From Strongylocentrotus purpuratus (Eukaryota > Echinodermata > Echinoidea > Camarodonta > Strongylocentrotidae): DNA of 64,000 nt. The translations under genes were made by a program, and so were the position numbers. The DNA is taken from the NCBI RefSeq assembly GCF_000002235.5, contig NW_022145599.1:6424781-6488780 (forward strand). The letters run 5' to 3'. Positions 50,101-60,142 of this stretch are shown piece after piece (position 1 is the stretch's first letter; each line of letters begins with the position of its first letter). The notes beneath the pieces are model-generated. The model saw nothing but the letters and a program-made list of their open reading frames with translations. It was not told the DNA's origin and ran no database searches.

Positions 50101-53100
50101 TTGTCTCACTTGGTGGTCTTTATAGACAGGTTTCACTGTATTAAGTTCTTAAAAAGCCAGTCTTTAATGTTTTAACTTTTTCCTCGAACTAAGCTTCTTA
50201 CTTTGGAACCTTTATATCATGTTAAGAAACATGTTTAATTGTGATTGTTTAAAATTTAACTACCCAGTGTACGCTGTCCGGATAGCAAGTGACGAGACTA
50301 AGCATGCCCTATCAATCAAAAAATAAATATCCACAACAATAATACCAATGAATTAGTCTTAGCAAGTGCTTTCCTTAAACAACTTAAAGTGGGAACTTTT
50401 GATACCATAAACAGAGCTGCCAACCAATACAATTTTAGCATATTTCGTACGACTTTCCTCAATAAAATACGATTTTCAAAACAAGCAAAAATTGACATCG
50501 CATGTGGGTTTTACCGATTTGAAATCATTGTTTGCACTCAGCTTCATTATTAATCTTGAGTTTTATATCCGGAGATTGTATGCTGCAAATTTGTTATTTT
50601 ATCTCTCTGTTTTTCATTGCAGTCTAAGAGGCTTGGCACACTAAACAAGTTCAAGTCAAAGAGCAGATCTATTCTGATAGCTACTGATGTAGCAAGCAGG
50701 TAATATGAGATGATAATAATAATAAACCATTCTTATATAGCGATGATACTCTGTTGGAGAGAAGAACCCCAACAAACTCATCTGGAAGAAAAAAAATCAA
50801 CAATATCCCTTGCTTTCGTTTAATGTAGTATTGTATGTAAAGAAGATTTATGGACTCACTGTCAATGTAAAGATAGGACTACACCGAGTTGATTAGATCT
50901 CTAATATGTAGGAAATTATAATTTGAATTCTACTCGCCTTGTTTTGCAGAATATGTGGGCTTACTTAGCAGTTTATTTAAAATCATACCACCTTTGAATT
51001 AAGCAACTAATACTGAAAAGTCATACAGCTGCTACCTTAACTTAACTTAATCTGTAATTCTTTTGAGCAACGGCTGGATTATTTGTCTTTTCTTTTCAGA
51101 GGACTTGACATACCCCATGTAGACTGTGTCATCAACTTTGACATTCCAACTCATTCAAAGGTCAGTTTTGAAGCATACATAACTATTGATTTCACGGACT
51201 TGTCCACTTTTAGAATTGAGATTTCTTTTTGTCAAGCTGTGTAGGAATTGACATACATTTAGCAAGTCTTCTGTGTGTTAGTTACTTCTTCTTATTCCAA
51301 AGGTTTACATAAATATATGAAAATGGATTCTTATCATGAATGCAGAACAGTCAGTCATATTATCTGAATGTCTAGAAGGTGAAAAATTTATCTGACTGCA
51401 TGTATGATGCACTTATAAAGCTGTTGCTCCAAGAACAGCAAATTATGAAATAAATTAGATGTTTCTATATTCACAACAACAAAAAAAGAAATTTAAGAAA
51501 GTTTTTTATTTTTATATTGTTACAATTTGAAGTTCATTATCTATTTATTGAGGTTCTTTACGTCAGTGTATAAGTCTGTGATATTAGAATTGTAAGGCCC
51601 TAGCAACAAAATTCAAGCTAGTTTGGTAATAATGGGCACTCATCTTCAAACAAATATTTCCTAGTGAAGAATTTTAAGTCCTATGTTCTCTTGTTTCTGG
51701 TGTACAATGTTCCAAAAACCTAAGAATGTACATTTACCAATCACCCCTCGTAAAATGACTTAAAAATGAACATACTCCATATATGTGTTGTGTCTTAATC
51801 AGGACTATATCCACAGAGTAGGAAGGACAGCTAGAGCCGGGAGAGCAGGCAAGGCAATCACTTTCGTCACTCAGTGAGTATAAAATGATATGATATAGCT
51901 ATCATAGGTACAATGATGATTTAGAAATGAATCCTTTTACTTACTTTTCTTCAATGTACTTGGGTTATATTATGAATGAGGGTTGTATTGACTATTGAGG
52001 ATGTGATTAAACCTATGGCTGAACTACTAAGTTTTACATTTTTGCGATGGAAGGACCCCGGCTAGCCTCCTTACTGCCATGTTGAATGTTATCTAAAAGA
52101 TTGTTTTCACTTTTTTGAAAACTAATATGTTAAGGTTAATAAAAACTGTAATCATAGTTAAACCTGTGAAAAGGAGTGCAGATCGGATATAGTCATTGCT
52201 GCAATATTTTCTTTACAGTTCACCTAAGGTTTAACAAAAAGTAATACAAATTAATGTCACACATCTCAGCAGCATTCGGAGAGAGCTCTTCAGGTGCTTT
52301 GCTGGGGCTGTATTTAAGCGTTTTGTATTTGATAATCTTTGAATGTTTCCAAGCATTGAATGTCAATAAAATTGTCTAATCAAAGTTTCACCTTTGCAAT
52401 AATGAAAATAAAGTTTTTTTTGTTTTAAATCTTTGCACAGCTACTTACAAGTTGATTGGGTGATATTTACTTCTATTTCATTTACTATGTATTCTGTCAA
52501 GCTTTTATCAAAGAGTACAGTCCCCTATAGCTAGGTTCCGAGTCTGAACTTGTTCTTTGTTGTCATAGATACGATGTTGAGCTGTACCAGAGGATAGAGC
52601 AACTGATTGATAAGAAGCTCCCTCTCTTCAAGACGGAAGAGGAGGAGGTGATGATGTTGATGGAGAGGGTCACGGAGGCGCAGAGATACGCTAAGATGGT
52701 AGGTGGTCTTCCAATCCGAAGGGAACATGTAATATCCTGAAACCAAAAAACAATATATGCTAAAATTATTTCTGAGTTGATCTATGTGCTCAGAGATATG
52801 CTAAGATGGTAGGTGGTCTTCCATCCTCGAGAGAACATGTAATATCCTGAAACCAAAAACAATAAATGCTAAAATAAGTTATTTCTGAGTTGATCTATTT
52901 CCTCAGTCTTTTATAGGTGCTAAATACATTTGTGAAAATTTTCAACTCCTATCAGTGAATGCAATATGCAGGGATTTTGCCTTTGAACGTTTTAGTTGTA
53001 AGTTTGTGATTATGCTTTTGTAGCAGATTTGATGTTGTTTCCTAAAACAATTTCATCCATTTTCGTGATGATTCTGTGCTTCATGATGATTAAAAAAAAA

Positions 53101-54011
53101 GTTGAGTTCTGGTCTTGCGATTGCATTGTGAAAGAAAAGGTGTGGAATGGATCAGAAAAAGTTGATCATGTAATATGTAAGTATTGGTAAGTACTGTAAG
53201 GTTCTGGAGTCATCAAAATCATCAAAGTCCTCACAACCAAAGGATGACTTTGTGGTCTAACCACCTTCAGACCACTCCACATAAACTCTCCCTCAGCCCG
53301 AAGGAATCCCTCGCAACCGGCTCCAGTGAGACTTGGCCTACCTGGCTTAGCCTCAACCGCCTAAGAACTGGCTACGGTCGATGCAGAGTCCTAATGCAGA
53401 GGTGGGGTCTAGGAGACGAACAAACGGCATGTGAATGCGGCCAGGAACAGACAATGGAACACCTGCTAGTCTGCCCACTCCTGCCAGAGCCATGCACCCA
53501 AGATGACCTGGAAGCCGTTAATTGCCGTGCTAAAGCCTGTGTGGACCACTGGACGGGACTTGTGTAGTGACTCGATAAGAAGAAGATCAAAATCATAATA
53601 AATTTGGGCCAGTCTTGGTAAAGTAACAAGCACTGTACACATAAAGATATATATGGGACTACACAAATGGTGTCGGGCCTACTTCCCTTGATTTCCTTTA
53701 TTTTCTATGCTCATTACTCAGCCAGTATACAATTTCTACCAAAATTGTTTGGCAAATGACATTTATTTGTAATTTTGAACATTCAGTGTAAGTTTCGTTT
53801 GATTCTGTGAGAATTAATTTTCTTTTTTTACCAGAACTAAGTTTATCTTTAGTGATTCATCTTCTGGGTTTCTTTCCTTTCATAGGAGATGAGAGACTCT
53901 GATGAGAAGAAGAAAGGAGGTCGCAGCAGAGGTCGCGATTCAAAGGAAGACAGTGAAGAGTTCACAGGGGTCAGGAAACGTATGAAGGTCAAACAGCAAG
54001 GCAGGAGGTGA
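41126..54011 (+). CDS. DDX47: ATP-dependent RNA helicase DDX47 (thirteen coding exons)
   Basis: Coding exons: 41126-41203, 43539-43632, 44556-44744, 45219-45290, 45859-45929, 46389-46508, 48822-48938, 49802-49948, 50623-50699, 51100-51160, 51803-51873, 52569-52698 and 53886-54011. All use GT-AG and phases close, giving 450 aa (human 455). DEAD-box motifs in order: Q motif (F23, PSKIQ), I AETGSGKT (65-72), Ia PTRELA (97-102), Ib TPGR (146-149), II DEAD (171-174), III SAT (202-204), IV around FCSTC, V ATDVASRGLD and [13 protein letters not shown] (346-356). A basic, low-complexity tail follows. The family (yeast Rrp3) acts in the nucleolus in 18S pre-rRNA processing, and the near-full-length match with characteristic segments ([22 protein letters not shown]) makes DDX47 much more likely than another DEAD-box gene. 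Introns 1, 6 and 12 hold large insertions, and three exon borders are locally duplicated. Confidence 0.97.
41461..42364. mobile_element. 904-bp fold-back (palindromic) transposon, 8-bp target duplication
   Basis: The element begins GGCAAACCCGGACTTTAGTG and ends with its exact reverse complement. The two arms (about 420 bp each) look identical along their length, including internal G/C tracts, around a loop of about 60 bp. Flanks carry the perfect duplication GTGTATTT (41453-41460 and 42365-42372). Target size fits hAT or P; the GG-initial end would also suit Merlin (8-9 bp). No ORF. Arm identity implies recent origin or ongoing arm correction. It lies in DDX47 intron 1. Confidence 0.9.
42484..42908. 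mobile_element. 425-bp TIR element with TA flanks
   Basis: Ends GGGGCGCTGGCC..AGAAT and the inverted GGGGCGCTGGTCCGAGAAT extend about 45 bp imperfectly, including CATAAACG blocks. TA dinucleotides flank both ends (Tc1/mariner-type target). Subterminal GACGATCC motifs are repeated. Non-coding. It lies 120 bp downstream of the fold-back element. Confidence 0.78.
43805..43996 (+). repeat. Dispersed repeat family B in DDX47 intron 2
   Basis: About 85% identical by eye to 36385-36565 in the same orientation. Confidence 0.7.
44299..44744 (+). repeat. Triplicated exon 3 start (acceptor plus Walker A) in DDX47
   Basis: Real exon 3 begins at 44556. Two upstream partial copies of its acceptor and first codons begin at 44299 (encoding [14 protein letters not shown]) and 44423 (decayed, interrupted by a GA run), at 124- and 133-bp spacing. 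Each is followed or preceded by the same AT-rich intron piece containing TTTGATTTGATGAACCAG or similar. The copies lack the downstream half of the exon and its donor. Reading on from copy 1 meets TGA after about 30 codons. Confidence 0.85.
46477..46572 (+). repeat. 48-bp tandem duplication of the DDX47 exon 6 donor
   Basis: The last 32 nt of exon 6 and first 16 nt of the intron are repeated once (CCTATCT.TACTCGGCTAC then GAAGAAG|GTAGTG), placing an identical second donor at 46557. Use of the second donor would add 48 nt whose third codon is TAA. Confidence 0.9.
46579..48675. mobile_element. Older TIR element split by the 1818-bp fold-back
   Basis: The outer ends are GGTAGCTTAGCAAAATATAG and the inverted GGCAGCTTAGCAAAATGTAG (two mismatches). 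After removing the inner insertion the element is about 270 bp. A 70-codon open stretch in its left half resembles nothing I know. The flanking duplication is not clear. Confidence 0.6.
46824..48641. mobile_element. 1818-bp fold-back hAT-like element in DDX47 intron 6
   Basis: Target duplication TTCTCTGC (46816-46823 and 48642-48649) is perfect. Ends are TAGG(GTAGG)CCTGAGTC on the left and, inverted, TAGGCCTGAGTC on the right. Arms of about 700 bp (about 46975-47690 and 47745-48450) are inverted copies at roughly 95% identity by eye, around a loop of about 55 bp containing ATCACGTGAT. Near-terminal regions carry GGGTCCCCGCCCG-like GC-rich sequence. No transposase ORF. Confidence 0.88.
49967..50138. 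mobile_element. TA-flanked MITE with GACCAC/TATAAAG repeats
   Basis: Ends CAATAAAACCTG and inverted CAGTGAAACCTG are flanked by TA. The interior repeats the motif CTGTCTATAAAGACCAC in both orientations. Located in DDX47 intron 8. Confidence 0.7.
50413..50500. mobile_element. Truncated relative of the ZNF598-intron hAT-like MITE
   Basis: Starts AGAGCTGCCAACC, the exact terminal repeat of 8101-8512, and continues with similar T/A-rich sequence (AATAAAATACG.TTTT). No opposite end was found. Confidence 0.6.
52681..52906 (+). repeat. 110-bp tandem duplication spanning the DDX47 exon 12 donor
   Basis: Unit 1 (52681-52790) covers the last 18 nt of exon 12, its donor and intron sequence. Unit 2 (52791 on) repeats it with few changes, including CTAAGATG|GTAGGTGG. 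The second donor is at 52809; its use would add 110 nt and shift the frame. Confidence 0.9.
53095..53800 (-). repeat. Dispersed repeat family A, copy interrupted by a LINE
   Basis: Reverse complement of 19770-20110, from GTTGAGTTCTGGTCTTGCGA to CATTCAGTGTAAG. Removing the LINE plus one target duplication leaves about 332 bp, matching the intact copy's length. Confidence 0.85.
53223..53585 (+). mobile_element. 5'-truncated non-LTR retrotransposon (LINE 3' end), 363 bp
   Basis: The interval encodes the C-terminal tail of an RT polyprotein: RLRTGYGRC, then a CCHC-like [15 protein letters not shown], then CP, ending at a TAG stop just before a GATAAGAAGAAG tail. From family knowledge this arrangement is common in I/Nimb/Jockey-type LINEs. 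Flanks show an 11-bp target duplication ATCAAAATCAT (53212-53222 and 53586-53596). The uninterrupted frame suggests a young copy. It sits in DDX47 intron 12 in sense orientation. Confidence 0.88.
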
Positions 54012-54320
54012 AGGTCAAATACAAAGTCTTGAAGACAGAATATCAAACTTAAAGCCAACATATATAGAGACACTTGGATGAGACAGACAGATGGACAGAT
54101 GGACTCTTGAGAAAATACACTGGACGATTTTGAAAATGCCAAGATTATGTCATCATGTTTGAGAGTCAAGCTGTCAATCTCAATACAAACATTTTCAGCT
54201 GTTGAACTACAGCCTTCGTCAGCGATGTGACCCGACTTGACCTTTCTGACCTAAAGGGCACTAATTGGGTTTGAAGGCCCTGATGAAAATAGCTTCCTTC
54301 ACTCCCCATTCGACATGTCC

Positions 54321-54449
54321 TATGCCCCGTTTCACAAAACTTGTCATCAGTAACAAATGACAGTCTTTGTTATAAGCTACTGAAATCCTTGCTTCTGATT
54401 GGTTATCAGCAGATTTGTCATCGAAAAAGGCTTTGTGAAACACCCCCCT
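54321..54449. mobile_element. MITE inside the DDX47 3' UTR
   Basis: Inverted ends CCCCGTTTCACAAA and TTTGTGAAACACCCCCC bracket inner inverted blocks (TTGTCATCAGTAAC and TTATCAGCAGATTTGTCATC). It lies between the DDX47 stop and the AATAAA signal, so it should be part of the mRNA and could form a stem. Confidence 0.7.
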
Positions 54450-54658
54450 GTCATCGTGTCTGAACGGTTCCTTTGAAGCTGGAGACCAGTCTGTGTCCCA
54501 TCTGCTTGGTGATGATACGTGTCAGAGCAGAAGTTATCATGTTGGAGTCATACAATTTTAGCAAATGATTTACAGAATTATAACATATCATGAACTTGTA
54601 TCATTTTTGAGTATGAGGAAGTATACAAACGTAAATCCTTGAAGATTAAAATGGAAAT

Positions 54659-54664
54659 AATAAA
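54659..54664 (+). other. DDX47 polyadenylation signal AATAAA
   Basis: Canonical hexamer 650 nt after the stop, with T-rich sequence downstream. Other AATAAA-like sites exist further on, so this is the first strong candidate. Confidence 0.6.
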
Positions 54665-55932
54665 GATGACTTTATTCTATTTTGTCCATGTAAATATAAG
54701 ATATTGGTTATTTTATTTGGCAATGTTAGTTATCCAAATTGAGTTTATTCAATTAGAGTCCGTCTATCATTTAGTCCAAATTTAAACAAATGGCCCAGAA
54801 GTACAAGATTTTTTGTCTCCCTGCTTTCAAGACAGAAATTGGAAACAATATATTACCATGGTATACAAAATCATCCTTTAACACCATACAACATAATTTT
54901 GTTTTAAGTTGTCTTATAAGCTTTTCACAAATATAATAAATAAATGCTGTATTCGCAGTTGATTCACAGGTTTGGAGGGAATTTCGTTATTGTGAAATAG
55001 GTTTTCAATATATCAAAATTCCACACAAAACAGTAAATGATCTATGTTATATAAAGGGTTATATATGTATATGTAGCCATACATTCTCAGCCTTCAATAA
55101 CACTTGTATCTGGTATTTTAATAGTTAAATACAGTGTACATACCTACTCTGTAGATGGAGATTCAAAATATGCATTGCAATGCTACCTTAGGTTTCTTTT
55201 ATGGGGGTGGGGGGGGGTGGATTGAAGAACAAATCGTTGAATGAATTGTTTTCTTTGATTGCTTGTATTTATTTAAAAGAAAATGAAACGAAATATCAAC
55301 GTATAGAGGAAGTAATTGAAAGTTGGTCTACTCTAGTGGTAGAGTCAGTTCTCAGTCTTTATCCACAAAGCAACCTTTGTTTGATACTACATCACGTCCT
55401 TGAGAGTGTGACATTCAAGCTTACTCCCAGATTAAACCATTATATATGTCTGTAAATCTTGGTGACACATGCATATCATATGACCATTTATAAATCCTTT
55501 TATCCCTTTCAACTATGGTTGTCATTACTCAAATGTTTTTATTTAATCTGAGAAATCTGTAACGACCATTAATCTTAGAAGACAATGAATATACTAGACC
55601 ATGTTAACAAAGAAAGTGGTTTCATTTGGTTTTGATCTGAATGGAAGGATGATTACTAAGACAATTAAACTCAACTGTCACTTTCTAGAACATGATTCTT
55701 TTCTTCTATTTGATGTCCTGTACAGTAGTGTTTTACTTTTATAAAGCTAGTCTGAGCAATAGGATTGTGGTTCTAACGAGGTGATGTTGGTGATTCCCTT
55801 TGTATGTTAGACCTAACAAGATTTCAGTATAACAAAGTGTGTGTCCCCAACCGTTAGTCATATCAAGATTTTACTATAAAATGTTAATTTCTTCTGCTGC
55901 ATTGATATAGAGGAGATATAAAATAGATGACA

Positions 55933-55933
55933 T

Positions 55934-55976
<43 letters not shown>

Positions 55977-56106
55977 TGATCACATTTGAAAAATAATTGG
56001 GATTAAACAGAGGGATGAACAGGAAAAATAATAGAGGGAGGGAGAGAGGTGTATAGATAAAGTATAACAAAAATTGTAAGTGTAGTGCGAGAGAGAGAGA
56101 GAGAGA
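55933..56106. repeat. (GA)n microsatellites
   Basis: A GA run near 55935-55974 and another near 56090-56106 are separated by unique sequence. Confidence 0.9.
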
Positions 56107-56426
56107 CAGAGTGGGGGTGGGGTGGACCCAATATCTTGAAACTAAGCTCTTATGTGAGAAATAATACAAAATCTCTTGAAACTAAGCTGTCCTGTGAGAT
56201 ATAATAGAAGATAAAGTTTCTTTTGAAATCTTAATCATAGCAGGATTGTAATACTCTGAGATATTTCTAGTTATTAAAATGATTCATTTTTGAATACCTA
56301 TTGTTGTAGAATTCCCCGAAACAAGAATATTTTCATCAAATCATGAATCAAGCAATTTCCGGTGTATATTCATGACACTGTGCACCCATGCACGCCAAAA
56401 AGGGGCGTGTCTCTTTCTTGATAGCA

Positions 56427-57050
56427 GGGGCGGATCCAGAATTCTATTTTTTGAAAGGGGGAGGGCACAATGCCGAAAAAAATCTACGACCAACCAGACA
56501 AAACAGTTTTCCCATTTTTCAATGGGACGTGACTCGAATGGTAAGCAAATTAGGGGAAAAGAGAATGAAAGAATTGGAAATCGGGAGGAGATGCTAACCA
56601 CTTATCGTGTGGTACGGTATGTCACTGAAACAGTTCCCGTAGGTTTTTTGTGCCAAAGTTGATTTTTTTTTTGTTTTGTTGTTGTTGCATTTTTGGATTC
56701 ATTGGAGTCCAAGCTATCAGAAATTGATGGGGGTTCAAATTTTCCCGAAAACACCAAATTTCCCTATTGCGCGTTATATAAGCCATTTTGGCGCCCAATA
56801 TGGACCCCCCCCCCCCCCCAGGAAATTAAGGAGGGGTCTGAAAATTTGAACCCCATCATTTTTGGCCAATTGGGACCCTTTTGAAGCCAAAACAGCAACA
56901 ACAACAAAATCAACTTTGGCAAAAAATTCTACGGGATTACAAACCATACCGCACTATTACCCCATCATCCCTCACTCGATGTCAAATTTCGAATCTCATC
57001 CCATGACATCTGTGTCCCTCAACGGCCGGGCCCACGCTTCGCTTTTGTAA
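56427..57050. mobile_element. Decayed fold-back element with CAGGGGCGGATCCAG end
   Basis: The left end matches the element ends at 8753 and 13357. Inner inverted blocks are visible: TGCCAAAGTTGATTTT (about 56650) pairs with AAAATCAACTTTGGCA (about 56905), and GGGGTTCAAATTTTC (about 56730) pairs with GAAAATTTGAACCCC (about 56840), around a central C tract. The right end has no clear terminal repeat. Confidence 0.65.
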
Positions 57051-57409
57051 ATGGAACCGTAATTTATGGAACCTTGCACATGCCTCCCTTAACAACAAAA
57101 GTCAAAGCCAGTAAAGTTTTTCTTATCTATCAAGGTGTTTTATCCCTGTTTGGAGGTTGATTGCGACATTTGTCCACACAGTCATCTCTGTTTTCTACCA
57201 TCCTAGTACACTATTGCAGTCTCATTCCACTCCAATAGAGGATCATTGATTCTAAATATTGATTTTATTTGTACCATTGCATAAGGGGAGGTTAAATCGA
57301 ACAAGGTTAACAAATTGCCCGCTTGGACAGATTCAAAGTAAGGATTATTGTCATGTTTAAAACGGTAAAATATAGCTCCATTTTCGCATTCCCACCTTCC
57401 CCTCCCAGC

Positions 57410-57840
57410 TAGTCCTAGGTTTTCCTTTTAGTCTAATAGTACCTTTTACTTTTCCTTCTGAAAAATCTCTCATGAGGCTCTGATGTCTTTTAACGTGGCC
57501 AAAGTACTTTGCCTTTCTTTCTTTATCCATTCCCATTTTGTTTAAACCCTGCTATATGCAGTGTTTATCTGTTACTTTTCGTATTTTTCTATGATATTAT
57601 CACCATAGTCCTGTAAACCCAATTTTCAAATGATGTGATTTTCTTTTCCATAGTCTTCATTAGACAGTATAGAGTCCACGTTTTTGCTCCATACAATAGA
57701 ACAGACCAGACGTAGCAATTTAAAAGTCTCATTAAAAGTTCAATTGTCATCTTTCTTGCTGGAAACAAGTCTTCCGTGCAGTTCCAATCCTTCTTTTGAT
57801 GTCTGCCTCGTAGGCCTATCTGGAATCATCCGTGACATCA
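57410..57840 (-). mobile_element. RTE/L2-like LINE remnant (reverse transcriptase C-terminal part)
   Basis: Minus-strand translation in several frames recovers YEADIKRRIGTARKTCF, then LLNCYVWSVLLYGAKTWTL and FENWVYRTM, then KAKYFGHVKRHQSLMRDFSE. This is the conserved order of the LINE region following the RT domain. Stops and frameshifts show it is dead. It covers a part of the protein just upstream of the fragment at 9180-9490, which may be a different family. Confidence 0.82.
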
Positions 57841-60142
57841 TCTCATTACTAGCCTAATCAAAACAAGCAATTACAATTATTCACGGGATATGGTACAGTT
57901 AACAAAACAGTTATTTGAGCTCTCAATGGACGTGCCTTTCAAAAAGAGTTATTGAATTTAATTATATGAATATGGTAGAGTCAGTAATACTGTACCCACG
58001 TTTACAAAAATGTACAGCCAATCTAACAATACCATGTTATAATGTACCCTTAATGTTCGATTCTGTTATAAAGAATTCAAATGCAAACTTGTATCTTTTG
58101 TGTTGATAAGATGCATGGGTAAGACTCTATTCATTAAATAACAATAGTATATTTACCTTTCGCTATACAACAACGAGTCATGCACGCTGAACAATAGTTA
58201 GGTGGGGTAGAAATACATCAGACACAGGTTGTCTCATTTGCAATGCTTCAAACTGTTGGAATTTATATCACATTCACCTGAAAGTGGCCATAATAATATA
58301 CTGCGATCCAATTTACGTCTCATTCTACCGGTGAGTATTTTAGCTCTTTTTCTGTATATACTGTAGATGTGAATGTCGACATTCAGCTATACATAGTACC
58401 ATGTTATTACTGTAAGTATACTGATGGCAGCTTAATTACTGACATAAGGAAGAGATGACAAACGTAATGAAGATATGCATGGTAGAATATAACAGTGCCA
58501 TCAGCCACGAGTCTTGATATCATTGTAATAAATAGATCTGTTTAAATAATAGGCCTATCATTATAATTTGCCTTCGATTTCCATGTCATTATTGTATAAT
58601 TATCAGCTACTGTTTGGGAACTGATTATTGAATAGTTTCAGTTATTGTTTATTCAGTCATTGCCTATATACAATTGCCACGCCCCTATATAGTTCCAAAA
58701 TAGGCAGTCTATTATCTTCACTGCTGCTTAAATTATATTCATCATATTAAGCTCTTGTCTTTGAGTTCAAGTTCAAAGTAACATTGCTTTTCTTCCCTGT
58801 TTTCCATAGCAAAATCATACTCAAGTATTAAATTGCATAATGATATATGTAAAGCAAAGAGCATTCACAATCCTCCAACAAGGAATACCGAAACGGCGTG
58901 CATCCTTAAAACATAGGCTTGTACATTATTGTGTCGGATTCACCTTATTGAAGAATATACTACACTGTACACATTTAAGAACGAAAAAGATGGATATACG
59001 AAGAAAGTGGAAGTAACGGATGAAGAGTGAAAATGAATCTAGTTCGAAAATACGTGCTGCAACAAATCACTTGATAACTAGTGTATATTGACTGTATAAG
59101 AGTTGCTCTAATATGACAATAAAATTGCAAGATTTGAGCGGAAAGAACATTGTTTTTTTCATGATGCTGGAATCATAAACGAAAACGTAAACAGACAGTG
59201 TGATGAAACAAAAACGAAAGGATTTGTATTATATGACACCAGAGATACATTTGTCGAGAATTAATATATCAAAGTATTTATGCACTTACACATGTACATG
59301 TAGGCTACATGAGAGAAAAGCGATTGCATGTCAAAGATAGCGAATATAATTTAAAACCCCCGATCCTATCAAGGGGATACTACTAGCAACAGGTGTTGCT
59401 GTATTGTTCTTTCCAATTTTCATTCTCATAAGGGGCTTCGATATACTGGTTATTATTCTCCTAACAAGGGATGTGACATGAGTATTGATGATAAAAGAAA
59501 TAAACAATGACAACCGTGAGAGTAATGGTGACAGTAACAATAATTACTATTTCAATAATTAAGACAATTATATTCCATATAGTGATTAACATCGATGAGG
59601 AACTTAGGTCATAAATCTTTCTTTTTCATTGTTTGTTTGTATGTCAAAGAATATTTGGGGGCTAATTATATCCCTCATCTCCAATGGGAGGTACGCCGAT
59701 GATATATTGAAATGGTTTTACAATGAATTTCTATCAAGGCGCCAAAGTGAGGGAAAGATAGTGCTGAGGCTGTCATAATACAAGTCCATGCCTCTTCTGT
59801 CGGGTTATAAAGATTAGCATATAGTGTTGTTTTTTAAACCGACAACCATCATTGCCACAATCGAGACCATTAGAGTTTTCACTTTTCTGTTAGGATAATA
59901 TACCGATCGATTTTGTGTAGCACATGACAATATTCGCTGACAGAGTGTAGTTATTTGGTTGTTTAAGCCATACTGTATAATGCTCATATCATTATTCTCA
60001 GAATGAACTGTCTTTCGAGGAATCGAAATCACATTTGAACTGTATATAACAGGTATGAAACGACAATTGTTAACCTCAAACACTTTTTTCTCATTCTATT
60101 TAGACCACCGGGAATTATTGATGCAATAACCATTATCCTGAA

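Larger units (their letters stand above)
54680..60142. other. Gene-free stretch between DDX47 and the two-pass membrane protein gene
   Basis: It contains GA tracts, a fold-back element and a LINE remnant (listed separately). No conserved exon was seen. Just before the next gene, TTTTTCTCATTCTATTTAG at 60083-60103 looks like an acceptor, so that gene probably has a 5' UTR exon further upstream that I could not place. Confidence 0.45.

Noticed and set aside
53184..53567. 127-codon frame as a host gene
   Set aside because: Its 5' part is dispersed repeat sequence and the rest is a LINE tail bounded by a target duplication.
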